Origin: Pseudoroseicyclus tamaricis | GTDB taxonomy: Bacteria > Pseudomonadota > Alphaproteobacteria > Rhodobacterales > Rhodobacteraceae | Assembly: GCF_012070395.1 (NCBI RefSeq) | Contig: NZ_JAAFYS010000001.1 | Coordinates: 226,001 to 290,000, forward strand | Direction: 5' to 3' | Length of the DNA: 64,000 nt | Part shown: positions 7,748 through 16,648 of the stretch, piece by piece | Position numbering within the stretch: position 1 is the first letter of the stretch | Layout of the letters: the number at the start of each line of letters is the position of its first letter | Position numbers and translations under genes: made by a program | Notes under the pieces: model-generated | Database searches by the model: none | Told to the model about the DNA's origin: nothing | The model's input: the letters and a program-made list of their open reading frames with translations, nothing else

Positions 7748-8788
7748 CTACCTCCAGTCCAGCACCACCTTGCCGGAGGCGCCGCCGCGCATTTCGGCGA
7801 AGCCGGCCTCGAAGTCGGCGGCGTTGAACCGGTGGGTGATGACGCGGCGCACGTCGAGGCCGTTCTCCAGCATCGCCAGCATCTTGTACCAGGTCTCGAA
7901 GATCTCGCGGCCGTAGACGCCCTTGATCGTGATCGCCTTGAAGACGATGCGGCTCCAGTCCACCGGGCTCTTGCCCGGCGGGATGCCCAGCAGAGCGATG
8001 CGGCCGCCCATCACGAGGCTCTCCACCATCTGGTCGAGCGCGCGCTGGTTGCCGGACATCTCGAGCCCCACGTCGAAGCCCTGCTTCATCTTCAGGCGGG
8101 CCACCACGTCGCCCAGATCCTCCTCGGCGACGTTCACCGGCACCACGTCGGCCACCTGCTCCGCCAGCGCCAGCCGCGCCGGGTTCACGTCGGTGATCAC
8201 CACGTGGCGGGCGCCGACATGGCGGGCGACGGCGGCGGCCATGATGCCGATGGGGCCGGCGCCGGTGACCAGCACGTCCTCGCCGACGAGGTCGAAGCTG
8301 AGCGCCGTGTGCACGGCGTTGCCGAGCGGGTCGAGGATGGCGCCGATCTCGTCATCCACCGCATCGGGCAGGGGGACGACGTTGAAGGCGGGCAGGCGCA
8401 GGTATTCGGCGAAGGCACCCTGCTCGTTCACGCCGATGCCGCGCGTCGCCGGGTCGAGGTGGAACTTGCCGGCGCGGGACTGGCGGGAGGTCTTGCCGAT
8501 CAGGTGCCCCTCGCCGGAGACGCGCTGCCCCAGCTCCAGCCCCTCGACATCGCGGCCCATCTCCACGATCTCGCCGGCGAATTCGTGGCCGGTGACCAGC
8601 GGGACCGGCACGGTCTTCGCCGCCCATTCGTCCCAGTTCCAGATATGCACGTCTGTGCCGCAGATGCCGGTCTTGTTGACGCGGATCAGCACGTCGTCCG
8701 GGCCGATCTCGGGGACGGGGCGCGTCTCCATCCACAGGCCCTCCTCGGGCCGGGCCTTCACGAGGGCGCGCATTTCATTGGTGCTCAT
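7748..8788 (-). CDS. tdh: L-threonine 3-dehydrogenase
   Basis: 346 residues of the zinc-containing medium-chain dehydrogenase family; oxidises L-threonine to 2-amino-3-ketobutyrate with NAD+. Catalytic zinc ligands are Cys43 ([12 protein letters not shown]) and His68/Glu69 (TGHEF); the NAD motif is GAGPIG. The ATG at 8788 overlaps the kbl stop (ATGA), which fixes the start and shows a kbl-tdh operon. Odd point: the lobe that carries four structural-zinc cysteines in E. coli Tdh reads [19 protein letters not shown] here, with Gly98, Ser101, Ser104 and Asp112 at the four cysteine positions, so the structural zinc should be absent. Identity as Tdh rests on this alignment and the kbl partner. Confidence 0.92.
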   Translation of the reverse strand: MSTNEMRALVKARPEEGLWMETRPVPEIGPDDVLIRVNKTGICGTDVHIWNWDEWAAKTVPVPLVTGHEFAGEIVEMGRDVEGLELGQRVSGEGHLIGKTSRQSRAGKFHLDPATRGIGVNEQGAFAEYLRLPAFNVVPLPDAVDDEIGAILDPLGNAVHTALSFDLVGEDVLVTGAGPIGIMAAAVARHVGARHVVITDVNPARLALAEQVADVVPVNVAEEDLGDVVARLKMKQGFDVGLEMSGNQRALDQMVESLVMGGRIALLGIPPGKSPVDWSRIVFKAITIKGVYGREIFETWYKMLAMLENGLDVRRVITHRFNAADFEAGFAEMRGGASGKVVLDWR

Positions 8789-9966
8789 TGCAGGGCTCCG
8801 GTGGCGCGGCCGGCCTCTTCGAAGGCGGCGAGCGCAGTGTCGAGGTCGGCGCGGGTGAGGGCGGCGTTCATCTGGGTGCGGATGCGGGCGCGGCCCTTGG
8901 GCACAACGGGGTAGAAGAAGCCCGAGACATAGACGCCGAGCTCGCCGAGCTTGGCCGCCATGGCCTGCGCCTTCGGCGCCTCGTGCAGCATGACGGGCAC
9001 GATCGGGTGCTCGCCGGGCAGAAGCTCGAAGCCGAGATCCGTCAGCCCCGCGCGCCAATAGGCGGTGTTCTCGGTGAGCTGCGCGCGCAGGTCGTCGCCC
9101 TTCTCGGCCATGTCGATGGCGACGAGCGACGCGGCGCAGATCGCCGGGGGCAGGGCGTTGGAGAAGAGATAGGGCCGGGCGCGCTGGCGCAGCAGGTCGA
9201 TCACCGGCTGGGGCCCGGCGATATAGCCGCCGATGGCGCCGCCGAGCGCCTTGCCGAGCGTGCCGGTGATGACATCCACCTTCACGCCCGCCCGCTCCGG
9301 CGTGCCGGCCCCGGTGGCGCCGACGAAGCCGGTGGCGTGGCAATCGTCGACCATGACGAGGGCGTCGTACTCGTCGGCGAGACGGCGGATCTCGGGCAGA
9401 TTGGCGAAATAGCCATCCATCGAGAAGACGCCGTCGGTGGCGATCATGATGTTGCGGGCGCCCTTCTCGCGCGCCTCCTTCAGCTTGGCCTCCAGATCGG
9501 CCATGTCGGAGTTGGCGAAGCGGTAGCGCTGCGCCTTGCACAGGCGAATGCCGTCGATGATCGAGGCGTGGTTGAGGCTGTCGGAGATCACCGCGTCCTG
9601 TGGGCCGAGGAGCGGCTCGAAGAGGGCGCCGTTGGCATCGAAGCAGGCGGCGAAGAGGATGGCATCGTCATGGCCGAGCCAGCGGGCCAGCCGCTGCTCC
9701 AGCTGGCGGTGAATCTCCGCCGTGCCGCAGATGAAGCGGACGGAGGCCATGCCGTAGCCCATCTCGCCCAGCGCCTCCTGCGAGGCACGGATGAGATCGG
9801 GGTGGTCGGCGAGGCCGAGGTAGTTGTTGGCGCACAGGTTGATGACCTCGCGCCCCGCCACCTGCACCCGGCCGCCCTGCGGGGACGAGAGCGGGCGCTC
9901 TTCCTTCCACAGCCCCTCGTCGCGGATCTCTTGCAGCTGGGCTTGGATGTCATCGAGGAAGGGCAT
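8785..9966 (-). CDS. kbl: 2-amino-3-ketobutyrate CoA ligase (glycine C-acetyltransferase)
   Basis: 393 residues, the normal length for Kbl of the alpha-oxoamine synthase family. It cleaves 2-amino-3-ketobutyrate with CoA to glycine and acetyl-CoA, completing the threonine pathway begun by the downstream tdh. Visible motifs: [12 protein letters not shown] near the N-terminus, [25 protein letters not shown], the Asp-x-x-His of [11 protein letters not shown], and the PLP lysine in [14 protein letters not shown]. Starts at ATG 9966, first gene of the two-gene operon. Confidence 0.95.
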   Translation of the reverse strand: MPFLDDIQAQLQEIRDEGLWKEERPLSSPQGGRVQVAGREVINLCANNYLGLADHPDLIRASQEALGEMGYGMASVRFICGTAEIHRQLEQRLARWLGHDDAILFAACFDANGALFEPLLGPQDAVISDSLNHASIIDGIRLCKAQRYRFANSDMADLEAKLKEAREKGARNIMIATDGVFSMDGYFANLPEIRRLADEYDALVMVDDCHATGFVGATGAGTPERAGVKVDVITGTLGKALGGAIGGYIAGPQPVIDLLRQRARPYLFSNALPPAICAASLVAIDMAEKGDDLRAQLTENTAYWRAGLTDLGFELLPGEHPIVPVMLHEAPKAQAMAAKLGELGVYVSGFFYPVVPKGRARIRTQMNAALTRADLDTALAAFEEAGRATGALQ

Positions 9967-10158
9967 GGGGCAGGCTCATCTGTTGGGCGGGGTGCACGGG
10001 GCGAGGTGTAGCGCGTCATATAGGGGCGGAACAGCGGCAGGGCAGGGGCGCCGGGGCGTCGCGGGGCGGCTTTTGTTTCCGATCGGGGTCGTTCGGGCGC
10101 CGGGATGGACGGGCGCCCCGCGAAGTGGCAGCGTCGACAGGCACACGGGAGCCCGCCG

Positions 10159-10515
10159 ATGATCCAAGCCTCCTGCCTCTGCGGCGCTGTCCGCTACGAG
10201 ATGGACCGGCCCGCCGGCGCCATCACCGCCTGCCATTGCAGCCAGTGCCGCAAGCTCTCCGGCCACTTTGCGGCCAGCTTCGACGCGGCGCCGGGGGACG
10301 TCCGCTGGCTGTCGCAGGAGAGCCTGCGCGTCCACGAGCTGCCCTCGGGCGCCAGCCGCGGCTTTTGCAGGGCCTGCGGGTCCAAGGTCTGGTTCCGCGC
10401 GGCGGACGGGGCGTGGAGCTTCGAGGCGGGGCTGATCGACGGCGCCTCGGGCGGGGCGCTGGAGGAGCAGATCTTCCTTCAGGACAAGGGCGATTATTAC
10501 GAGGTGACGGGATGA
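10159..10515 (+). CDS. GFA-family (Mss4-like) zinc protein 1
   Basis: 118 residues. CLCG at Cys6/Cys8, CHCSQC at Cys25/Cys27/Cys30 and GFCRACGSKVWF near residue 73 are the zinc ligands of the glutathione-dependent formaldehyde-activating enzyme (GFA/CENP-V) fold. True activity on S-hydroxymethylglutathione is proven for very few members, so only the fold is claimed. The ATG at 10159 follows GGAGCCCGCCG. The stop overlaps the start of a second GFA gene (ATGA), so the two are translationally coupled. Confidence 0.85.
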   Translation: MIQASCLCGAVRYEMDRPAGAITACHCSQCRKLSGHFAASFDAAPGDVRWLSQESLRVHELPSGASRGFCRACGSKVWFRAADGAWSFEAGLIDGASGGALEEQIFLQDKGDYYEVTG

Positions 10516-10877
10516 CGGGCGGCTGTCTCTGCGGCGAGATCACCTTCGAGGTGACGGAGGAGGCGAGCCCCGTCTGGGCCTGCCATTGCGGCCAGTGCCG
10601 CAAGCAATCGGGCCATTACTGGGCCTCGTCGACCGTGCCCCTCTCCGGCATCACCATCCATGGCGAGCCGAGCTGGTACCAGGCGAGCGAGAATGTGCGC
10701 CGGGGCTTCTGCGGCGGCTGCGGGAGCTTCCTGTTCTGGCAGGTCATCGGGAGCGACGAGATCAGCTTCGCCGCCGGCGCGGTGGAGAGCCCGACGGGGC
10801 TGAAGCTGGAGCGGCACATCTTCACCGCCGACAAGGGCGATTACTACGCCATCGAGGACGGGTTGCCTCAGGAGTGA
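10512..10877 (+). CDS. GFA-family (Mss4-like) zinc protein 2
   Basis: 121 residues, homologous to the gene just upstream: CLCGEITFEV, CHCGQCRKQSGHYWAS, GFCGGCGSFLFW and the closing DKGDYY motif match one for one, so the pair arose by tandem duplication. All zinc cysteines are kept in both. The start ATG 10512 lies in the stop of the first copy. Its end overlaps the converging fRMsr gene by 10 bases. The two proteins could form a heteromeric complex (inference). Confidence 0.85.
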   Translation: MTGGCLCGEITFEVTEEASPVWACHCGQCRKQSGHYWASSTVPLSGITIHGEPSWYQASENVRRGFCGGCGSFLFWQVIGSDEISFAAGAVESPTGLKLERHIFTADKGDYYAIEDGLPQE

Positions 10878-11353
10878 GCGAAGGTCGCAGCGAGGATCGC
10901 CGTCAGCGCCTCGGCATCGGCGGCGTCGAAGGCGGCGGGCTGGTCGCTGTCGATATCGAGCACGGCGATGAGGGCGCCCGTGGCGTCCCAGACCGGCAGC
11001 ACGATCTCCGACCGGGTGGAGCTGGCGCAGGCGATGTGGCCGGGGAAGGCATCGACGTCATCGACGATCTGCACCTCGCCGGTGCGGGCGGCGGCGCCGC
11101 AGACGCCGCGCTCGAAGGGGATGACGAGGCAGCCGTGCCCGCCCTGGTAGGGGCCGATCTTCAGAAGTCCCGGGGCGACGACGCGGTAGAACCCCGTCCA
11201 GTCGAAGCGCGAATCGGCATGGTGCAGCTCGCAGGCGAGGGTGGCCATGAGCGCGACGATGTCGTCCTCCCCCTCCGTCAGGGCGGCGACACTCTTGGTG
11301 AGGGCGGCGTAATCCGCCCTGCCCGGCGATGTTTCCGTCATCGTTTCCGTCAT
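10868..11353 (-). CDS. msrC: Free methionine-(R)-sulfoxide reductase, GAF domain
   Basis: 161 residues, a single GAF domain. FDWTGFYRVV, LKIGPYQGGHGC, ERGVCGAAA and GHIACASSTRSEIVLP match fRMsr (YebR/MsrC). Cys75, Cys85 and Cys109 keep the exact spacing of the three catalytic and resolving cysteines known in E. coli (84, 94, 118), so the enzyme should reduce free Met-R-sulfoxide with thioredoxin. The ATG at 11353 has GAAGGGATC upstream and gives the family length; a longer frame upstream has no family match. Gene symbol by homology. Confidence 0.9.
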   Translation of the reverse strand: MTETMTETSPGRADYAALTKSVAALTEGEDDIVALMATLACELHHADSRFDWTGFYRVVAPGLLKIGPYQGGHGCLVIPFERGVCGAAARTGEVQIVDDVDAFPGHIACASSTRSEIVLPVWDATGALIAVLDIDSDQPAAFDAADAEALTAILAATFAHS

Positions 11354-11580
11354 CGAGACGATCCCTTCCAGCGGCGGCACTTTATCGCGGCGGCCCACGC
11401 CGCGACATGAACATGCCTTGCTTGTTCCATGACGGTGCCCGCCGCAAGGGCGAGGCTCGCGGATGTAGCTGCATGGCTTCACCCGGCGCCTTGCGCGAAG
11501 AGCCCCCACCCATCGCGGGGCGCCGGGTCTTCCCTCCCGCGCGCGTTTGGCCGATGGTCCGGCGTCCGAAGGAGGCCCCC

Positions 11581-13155
11581 ATGCGCGATTTCCACCTGCC
11601 CGGCCGTTCGCCCGTCTATGCCGAGAACGGCATCGTCGCCACCTCGCACCCGCTCGCCGCCAAGGTCGGCGTGCAGATGCTCGAGGCCGGCGGCAACGCG
11701 GTGGATGCCGCCCTCGCCACCGCCGCCATGCTCGGCCTCTGCGAGCCGCAAATGTGCGGGCTCGGCGGCGACATGTTCGCTTTGGTCTCCCGCCCGGGGG
11801 AGGAGGTGGTGGCCCTCAACGGCTCCGGCCGCGCGCCGGCCGGCCTCTCGGCGGAGGAGATGCGGGGGCGCGGGCTGAAAGCGGTGCCGGAGAGCGGCGT
11901 GGAGGCGGTGACGGTGCCGGGCGCCGTCGATGCCTTCTGCCGCCTGTCGGAGCGCTACGGGCGCCTCGGCCTGGCGGAGGTCTTCGCGCCCGCCATCCGC
12001 TACGCCGAGGCCGGCGTGCCGATGGCGCCGCGCGTCGCCTTCGACCTCGCCACCAGCACCGCGGTGCTGCAGGGCCGGGCGCGGGAGCTCTACTCGGACG
12101 GCGGCGCCCCCCTGCGCGAGCGGGCGCTCTTCCGCGCCCCGCTGCAGGCGGAGCTGCTGCGCCGCATCGCCGCCGAGGGGCGGGCCGGCTTCTACGAGGG
12201 CGAGGTGGCGGAGGACATGGTCTCCTCCCTGCGGGCACTCGGCGGCACCCATACGGAGGAGGACGTCGCCACCACCGAGGCGACATGGGGCGCCCCCGTC
12301 GGCGGCACCTACAAGGGCGTGGAGTTGCTGGAGCATCCGCCGAACGGGCAGGGCGCGACGGCGATCCTCATGGCGAACATCCTCGCCCATTTTGACCTGC
12401 CCGCGCTCGCCCCCTTCGGCGCCGCCCGTGCCCATCTGGAGGCGGAGGCGACCAAGCTCGCCTACGACACCCGCAACCGCGTGATCGCCGACCCGGACCA
12501 TACGGCCCGCCTTGCCCACATGCTGGCGCCGGAGACGGCGGCGCGCCTTGCTGCCCTCATCCGCCCCGATGCCGTCCTGCCGCCGGCCCTGCCGGGCGCC
12601 GAGGCGGTGCACCGCGAGACAGTCTACCTGACGGTGGTGGACAGGGAGCGGATGGCCGTCTCCTTCATCTACTCGATCTACCACGGCTTCGGCTCCGGCC
12701 TCGCCTCGGATCGCTTCGGCATGCTCTTCCAGAACCGCGGCGCCGGCTTCACGCTGGAGGCGGGCCATCCCAACGAGGCGGGCGGCGGCAAGCGGCCGAT
12801 GCACACGATCATCCCGGCGATGCTCCGGCAGGAGGGGCGGGTGACGGCCGCCTTCGGCGTCATGGGCGGCGCCTACCAGCCGGCTGGCCATGCGCGGGTG
12901 CTGAGCAACATGGTGGATTACGGGATGGACCCTCAGTCGGCCCTCGACGCGCCGCGCAGCTTCGCCGCGGGCGGCAGGCTGAAGGTCGAGCGTGGCTACT
13001 CCGAGAACGTCCGCGCCGAGCTCTCCGCCCTCGGCCACGATGTCACCGTCCCCGACGAGCCCCTCGGCGGCGCCCAGATGATCACCATCGGCGCGGACGG
13101 CGTTCTGGAAGGCGCCTCCGACCCCCGCAAGGACGGCATCGCCCTCGGCTACTGA
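11581..13155 (+). CDS. Gamma-glutamyltransferase-family Ntn hydrolase
   Basis: 524 residues starting at ATG 11581 after a strong GAAGGAGG site. The N-terminal part (ENGIVATSHPLAAKVGVQML, GGNAVDAALATAAML, CGLGGDMFAL) and the C-terminal part (GFGSGL, GGGKRPMHTIIPAM, GVMGGAYQPAGHARVL) are those of the GGT superfamily. The autocatalytic Thr nucleophile is in ETVYLTVVD, aligning with the TTHYSVVD site of E. coli Ggt. No signal peptide is visible, so it is probably cytoplasmic, as in GGT-like enzymes such as cephalosporin acylases or amidohydrolases; the exact substrate is open. Confidence 0.9.
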   Translation: MRDFHLPGRSPVYAENGIVATSHPLAAKVGVQMLEAGGNAVDAALATAAMLGLCEPQMCGLGGDMFALVSRPGEEVVALNGSGRAPAGLSAEEMRGRGLKAVPESGVEAVTVPGAVDAFCRLSERYGRLGLAEVFAPAIRYAEAGVPMAPRVAFDLATSTAVLQGRARELYSDGGAPLRERALFRAPLQAELLRRIAAEGRAGFYEGEVAEDMVSSLRALGGTHTEEDVATTEATWGAPVGGTYKGVELLEHPPNGQGATAILMANILAHFDLPALAPFGAARAHLEAEATKLAYDTRNRVIADPDHTARLAHMLAPETAARLAALIRPDAVLPPALPGAEAVHRETVYLTVVDRERMAVSFIYSIYHGFGSGLASDRFGMLFQNRGAGFTLEAGHPNEAGGGKRPMHTIIPAMLRQEGRVTAAFGVMGGAYQPAGHARVLSNMVDYGMDPQSALDAPRSFAAGGRLKVERGYSENVRAELSALGHDVTVPDEPLGGAQMITIGADGVLEGASDPRKDGIALGY

Positions 13156-13167
13156 AGGCCGCGCCCC

Positions 13168-13232
13168 CTCGCTTTTCTCAAAATATTCCTCGGGGGGGCT
13201 GCCGCAGGCAGCGGGGGGCAGACAGCCCCCCT
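13168..13232 (-). repeat. Palindromic repeat family A, inverted copy
   Basis: Starts CTCGCTTTTCTCAAAATATT, then CCTCGGGGGGGCTGCCGCAG and the hairpin GGGGGGCAGACAGCCCCCC. It is the reverse complement of the copies at 3831-3892 and 44772-44831. It lies between the converging GGT and hspQ genes, where it could end transcription. Confidence 0.8.
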
Positions 13233-13245
13233 CCCACGCCGGCCT

Positions 13246-13572
13246 TCAATTCAGCTGCACCTGCAACGGGTAGGCGCCGTCCTCGAGCGGGCCGAAGAGG
13301 TCCGGCAGGTCGGGGTGATCCACCGGCTCGCCGGAGTAATCCGCGATCAGGTTCTGCTCGCTGACATAGGCGACGTAGTAGCTCTGCTCGTTCTCGGCGA
13401 GGAGGTGGTAGAAGGGCTGGTCTCGCGCCGGGCGGGCCTCTTCGGGGATCGCCTCGTACCATTCCTCGGTGTTGGCGAACTCCGGGTCGACGTCGAAGAT
13501 CACGCCGCGGAAGGGGTGCTTCCGGTGGCGGACGATCTGCCCGAGGTGATATTTGGCACGCGTTGTCTGCAT
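13246..13572 (-). CDS. hspQ: Heat shock protein HspQ (YccV-like)
   Basis: 108 residues from ATG 13572. KYHLGQIVRHRKHPFRGVIF, then FDVDPEF, QPFYHLLAENEQSYYVAYV and SEQNLI are the conserved core of the YccV/HspQ hemimethylated-DNA-binding fold. In enterobacteria HspQ is a specificity factor for Lon protease and promotes DnaA degradation. The longer frame beginning at 13611 adds residues with no family match. It stands alone; its upstream region is shared with the divergent transglycosylase gene. Confidence 0.9.
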   Translation of the reverse strand: MQTTRAKYHLGQIVRHRKHPFRGVIFDVDPEFANTEEWYEAIPEEARPARDQPFYHLLAENEQSYYVAYVSEQNLIADYSGEPVDHPDLPDLFGPLEDGAYPLQVQLN

Positions 13573-13782
13573 ATGATCAGCCACGTCCACGCATAGGACG
13601 CATGGACGCATAGGTCCATGGGGAGCCGGCCCCGTGCGCCGGAAACAGTGTGTGACGGCGCATCCGACAGTCCGGACACACCGCTTCGGGAACGATAGGG
13701 GCGGAGAGGTGCATTCCCTCGCGCGCCATGATGCGCTATCGTGCTTGAAAAAACACCATTCGCCGAAAAGAGCGAGAGGCAG

Positions 13783-14367
13783 ATGAGCAGACTTTTACGC
13801 ACCCTGGTGCTGCTGGTGCTGGTGTCGGCATGCGGCAGCCGGAACTACGAAGCGCCACGGGAACTGGACGATGCCTGCGCGATCGTCGCGCAGCATCCCG
13901 CATATCTCCGCGCCTTCCGCGCCACCCAGCGGGAGTGGGGCGTCCCCGTGCCCGTGCAGATGGCCGTGCTCTATCAGGAGAGCAAGTTCATCGGGAACGC
14001 GCGCACCCCGCACCAGTTCGCGCTGGGCGTCATCCCCATCGGGCGGCAGAGTTCCGCCTACGGATACGCGCAGGCGCTGGATGGCACGTGGGAGGAATAT
14101 CAGCGGCTGGAGGGCGGCTTCCGCGCCCGGCGCGACGATATCGGCGACGCCACGCATTTCATGGGCTGGTACATGAACCAGACGCTGCGCGAGCTCGGCA
14201 TCCCCCTCAACGACACGCGCAACCAGTACCTCGCCTACCACGAGGGCCGCAGCGGCTACGCGCGCGGCACCTACCGGTCGAAATCCTGGCTGGTGCGCGT
14301 GGCGGGGGAGCTGGAGGCGCGGGCGCTGATGTACAACGCCCAGCTGATCGCCTGCCGGAAGATCTGA
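13783..14367 (+). CDS. Transglycosylase SLT-like lipoprotein
   Basis: 194 residues from ATG 13783 (GAGAGGC upstream). The N-terminus LRTLVLLVLVSACGS is a lipoprotein signal with lipobox LVSAC, so the mature protein is anchored from Cys17. The core VPVPVQMAVLYQESKFIGNA has the catalytic Glu of the lytic transglycosylase SLT fold, followed by SAYGYAQALDGTWEEY and YHEGRSGYARGTYRSKSWL. It should cleave peptidoglycan glycan strands, producing 1,6-anhydro ends. Probably monocistronic; a hairpin follows the stop. Confidence 0.85.
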   Translation: MSRLLRTLVLLVLVSACGSRNYEAPRELDDACAIVAQHPAYLRAFRATQREWGVPVPVQMAVLYQESKFIGNARTPHQFALGVIPIGRQSSAYGYAQALDGTWEEYQRLEGGFRARRDDIGDATHFMGWYMNQTLRELGIPLNDTRNQYLAYHEGRSGYARGTYRSKSWLVRVAGELEARALMYNAQLIACRKI

Positions 14368-14377
14368 TGGCACGCGC

Positions 14378-14401
14378 GGGCGGTCTCTTGCGAGGCCGCC
14401 C
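14378..14401. terminator. Bidirectional hairpin between transglycosylase gene and lolA
   Basis: GGGCGGTCTC, loop TTGC, GAGGCCGCCC: a ten-pair stem with one G-T pair, between two converging genes. No long T run, which is usual for terminators in very GC-rich alphaproteobacteria. Confidence 0.6.
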
Positions 14402-14419
14402 GGCAGGGCGGATGAGCGC

Positions 14420-15025
14420 CTAGTTCCAGTTCGCCGTTTCGCGGCGGATGTTGAACAGGACGTCTCCCACCGAGGTGCCGCTCTGCAGGTTGTTGAGGAT
14501 CACCGTCGTCTGCGCGCCGGCATTGTCGGTGATGATCCACTGGCGCAGCTCGGCCGGGTTCGACGAGAACACCATCTGGATCGAGCCGTAATCGGGATGC
14601 TCGGGGTCCTGCGCGGTGACGGTCGTCGTCGTGCCGTCGCTGGTATGGCCGGTCACCATGTTGGCCCGTGTGAAGTCGACGTTGTCGTCCAGGATGATCG
14701 ACAGCGGCGTCTGGTTGAGCGGATAGCGCTCGGGGTTCACGTTCGACCGGCCGTCGAAGACGGCGACGGCGCCGCCACCGGCCACGACGAGGCTCTGCTC
14801 CGGCGGATCGTACTCGAAGCGCACACGGCCCGGGCGCTTGATGTAGATCGTCCCGGTGGAGATGGTGCCATCGTCGTTGATCTGCGTGAAGCCGCCGGTC
14901 GCCGTTTGCAGGCGGTTGAGATAGTTGGAGATCTCGCCGAGCGAGAGCTGCTGGGCGAAGGCTGCCCCGGGCAGGAGCGCCAGGGCCAGCGGGGCGGCGA
15001 GTAGGGTGCGGCGGGTCTTGTCCAT
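14420..15025 (-). CDS. lolA: Outer-membrane lipoprotein carrier LolA
   Basis: 201 residues from ATG 15025, which has GAGGACC just upstream. Signal peptide RRTLLAAPLALALLPGAAFAQ (cleavage near residue 24). The periplasmic domain carries ISNYLNRLQTATGGFTQI, GTIYIKRPGRVRFEYDPPE and DGRSNVNPERYPLNQTPL, all typical of LolA. It ferries lipoproteins from the LolCDE complex to the outer membrane. In many relatives it follows ftsK, but here its upstream neighbour is divergent. Confidence 0.92.
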   Translation of the reverse strand: MDKTRRTLLAAPLALALLPGAAFAQQLSLGEISNYLNRLQTATGGFTQINDDGTISTGTIYIKRPGRVRFEYDPPEQSLVVAGGGAVAVFDGRSNVNPERYPLNQTPLSIILDDNVDFTRANMVTGHTSDGTTTTVTAQDPEHPDYGSIQMVFSSNPAELRQWIITDNAGAQTTVILNNLQSGTSVGDVLFNIRRETANWN

Positions 15026-15168
15026 AAGGTCCTCTTGGCTGTCTGCCAATTCAGCGGCAGGCGGGTTGCCTCCGATATGGTCCCGACCCTCGGCGAAAGC
15101 AAAAGGATAGCCAATAACAGCTCCGTGGTATCCACTGGCCCCGTGAGAGGGCAGGGAGGAGTCTCGCG

Positions 15169-15660
15169 ATGACGGTCAGCTACACGGCCAGCTGCGCCTG
15201 CGGCACGGTGCGGATCGAGGCGCGGGGCAAGCCCATCGTCACCGCCGCCTGCGGCTGCGACGATTGCCAGGCCGCCGCCGGGGCGCTGGAGGCAAGGCCC
15301 GGCGCCCCGCCATGGAGGGATGCCGACGGCACGACGCCCTTCGCGCTCTTTCACGCCAAGAAGATGCACGTCACCCATGGCGGCGACCGGCTGGAGTTCT
15401 TCCGCCTGAAGCCCGGCTCACGCACCCACCGCGCCGTCGCCACCTGCTGCCAGAGCTACCTCTATGCCGGTTTTGATTCGGGGCCCTTCTGGGTCTCCCT
15501 CATCCGCGCGCGGATGGAGCCGGCGCCGCCGCTGGACATGCGCCTGCAGACGCGGTTCCTCCCCGGCCCGGCGATGGAAGACGTGCCGGCCCACAAGTCC
15601 CTCCCGCCGAGCCTCGTCGGCCGCCTCTCATGGGCGGCGCTGGCTGGCCGCTTCGGCTGA
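15169..15660 (+). CDS. GFA/Mss4-like zinc protein 3 (DUF6151-like)
   Basis: 163 residues. CACG at Cys9/Cys11 and ACGCDDCQAAAG near residue 28 are zinc ligands like those of the GFA fold; the third element is ATCCQSYLYAGF. The remainder (FALFHAKKMHVTHGGDRLEF, RFLPGPAMEDVPAHKSLPP) does not follow the two GFA genes at 10159-10877, so it is a separate subfamily. Preceded by a GGGAGGAG site. The following Kelch gene starts one base after its stop, so they are co-translated. Confidence 0.75.
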   Translation: MTVSYTASCACGTVRIEARGKPIVTAACGCDDCQAAAGALEARPGAPPWRDADGTTPFALFHAKKMHVTHGGDRLEFFRLKPGSRTHRAVATCCQSYLYAGFDSGPFWVSLIRARMEPAPPLDMRLQTRFLPGPAMEDVPAHKSLPPSLVGRLSWAALAGRFG

Positions 15661-15661
15661 G

Positions 15662-16648
15662 ATGCGCGCCCGCGCCCTCCTCCCCGCCCTGCTCGCGGCG
15701 CTGGCCCTCGCCGGCCCCGCGCGGGCGCAGGAGGGCAGCTGGGTGCCCGGCCCGCCGCTGCCGGAGGCGCGGCAGGAGATCTACGCCGAGGTCTTCGAGG
15801 GGCGGATCGTCACCGCCGGCGGCTTCGGGATGCTGGGCGTGCCCGCCGCCAGCGCCTGGGCGCTGGACCCGGAGGCGGGGCAGTGGGAGAGCCTGCCGCC
15901 ACTGCCGACGCCCCGCCACCATGTCGCCCTCGCCGCGGCGGGCGGGCGGCTCTACGCCATCGGCGGCTTCACCGGCCTGCTGCCGACCTGGGCGGCGACG
16001 GACGAGGTGCTCGTTCTCGGCCCGGAGGGATGGGAGCCCGCGGCCCCCCTGCCGGAGCCGCGGGGCGAGGCGGTGACGGCGGTGGTGGACGGGCGCATCC
16101 ACGTGATCGGCGGGCGCGTGCCGTCCCGCCCCGGCGCCGACCGCTTCGACCAGCACGAGGACAGCGCCGGCCATGTCATCTTCGACCCCGCCACCGGCGC
16201 GTGGAGCCGGGGGCCGGAGGCGCCCACGGCCCGCAACAGCGCGGCGGGGGCGGTGATCGACGGGAAGATCTACATCGCCGGGGGGCGGCAATCCGGTCCG
16301 GCCGGCATGGAGAACATCGCGGCGCTGGAGGTCTACGACCCGGAGGCGGAGCGATGGCAGAGCCGCGCGCCGATGCCGCAGGCGCAGGGCGGCCTCGCGG
16401 CGGCGGCGCTGGGCGGGCGGCTGCATGTCTTCGGGGGCGAACACTTCCTCCCCCGCTCCGGCGTCTTCGCGGAGGCCTGGTCCTATGACCCGGCGGTGAA
16501 TGCATGGGAGGCGCTGCCGCCCATGCCCGTGCCGCGCCACGGGCTTGCCGCCGCCGCCCTTGGCGGGCGCATCTGGCTGATCGGCGGCGCCACGCGGCCG
16601 AGCTTCGGCGCGGTGCGTGACGTCTCCGCCTTCACCCCTCCGCCTTGA
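15662..16648 (+). CDS. Exported Kelch-repeat beta-propeller protein
   Basis: 328 residues with a signal peptide (LLPALLAALALAGPARA, cleavage near residue 22). At least five Kelch blades are visible, each with a G-G pair and a following W: GRIVTAGGF..W, GRLYAIGGF..W, GRIHVIGGR..W, GKIYIAGGR..W, GRLHVFGGE..W and a closing GRIWLIGGA. The fold is a periplasmic six-blade propeller that probably binds protein or carbohydrate; no enzyme motif is seen. Ends 17 bases inside the converging GST gene. Confidence 0.88.
   Translation: MRARALLPALLAALALAGPARAQEGSWVPGPPLPEARQEIYAEVFEGRIVTAGGFGMLGVPAASAWALDPEAGQWESLPPLPTPRHHVALAAAGGRLYAIGGFTGLLPTWAATDEVLVLGPEGWEPAAPLPEPRGEAVTAVVDGRIHVIGGRVPSRPGADRFDQHEDSAGHVIFDPATGAWSRGPEAPTARNSAAGAVIDGKIYIAGGRQSGPAGMENIAALEVYDPEAERWQSRAPMPQAQGGLAAAALGGRLHVFGGEHFLPRSGVFAEAWSYDPAVNAWEALPPMPVPRHGLAAAALGGRIWLIGGATRPSFGAVRDVSAFTPPP

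Noticed and set aside
7368-7916. Open frames within the repeat region before tdh
   Set aside because: They translate repeat units on both strands (RRPRR-type sequence), lack ribosome binding sites and match no family.
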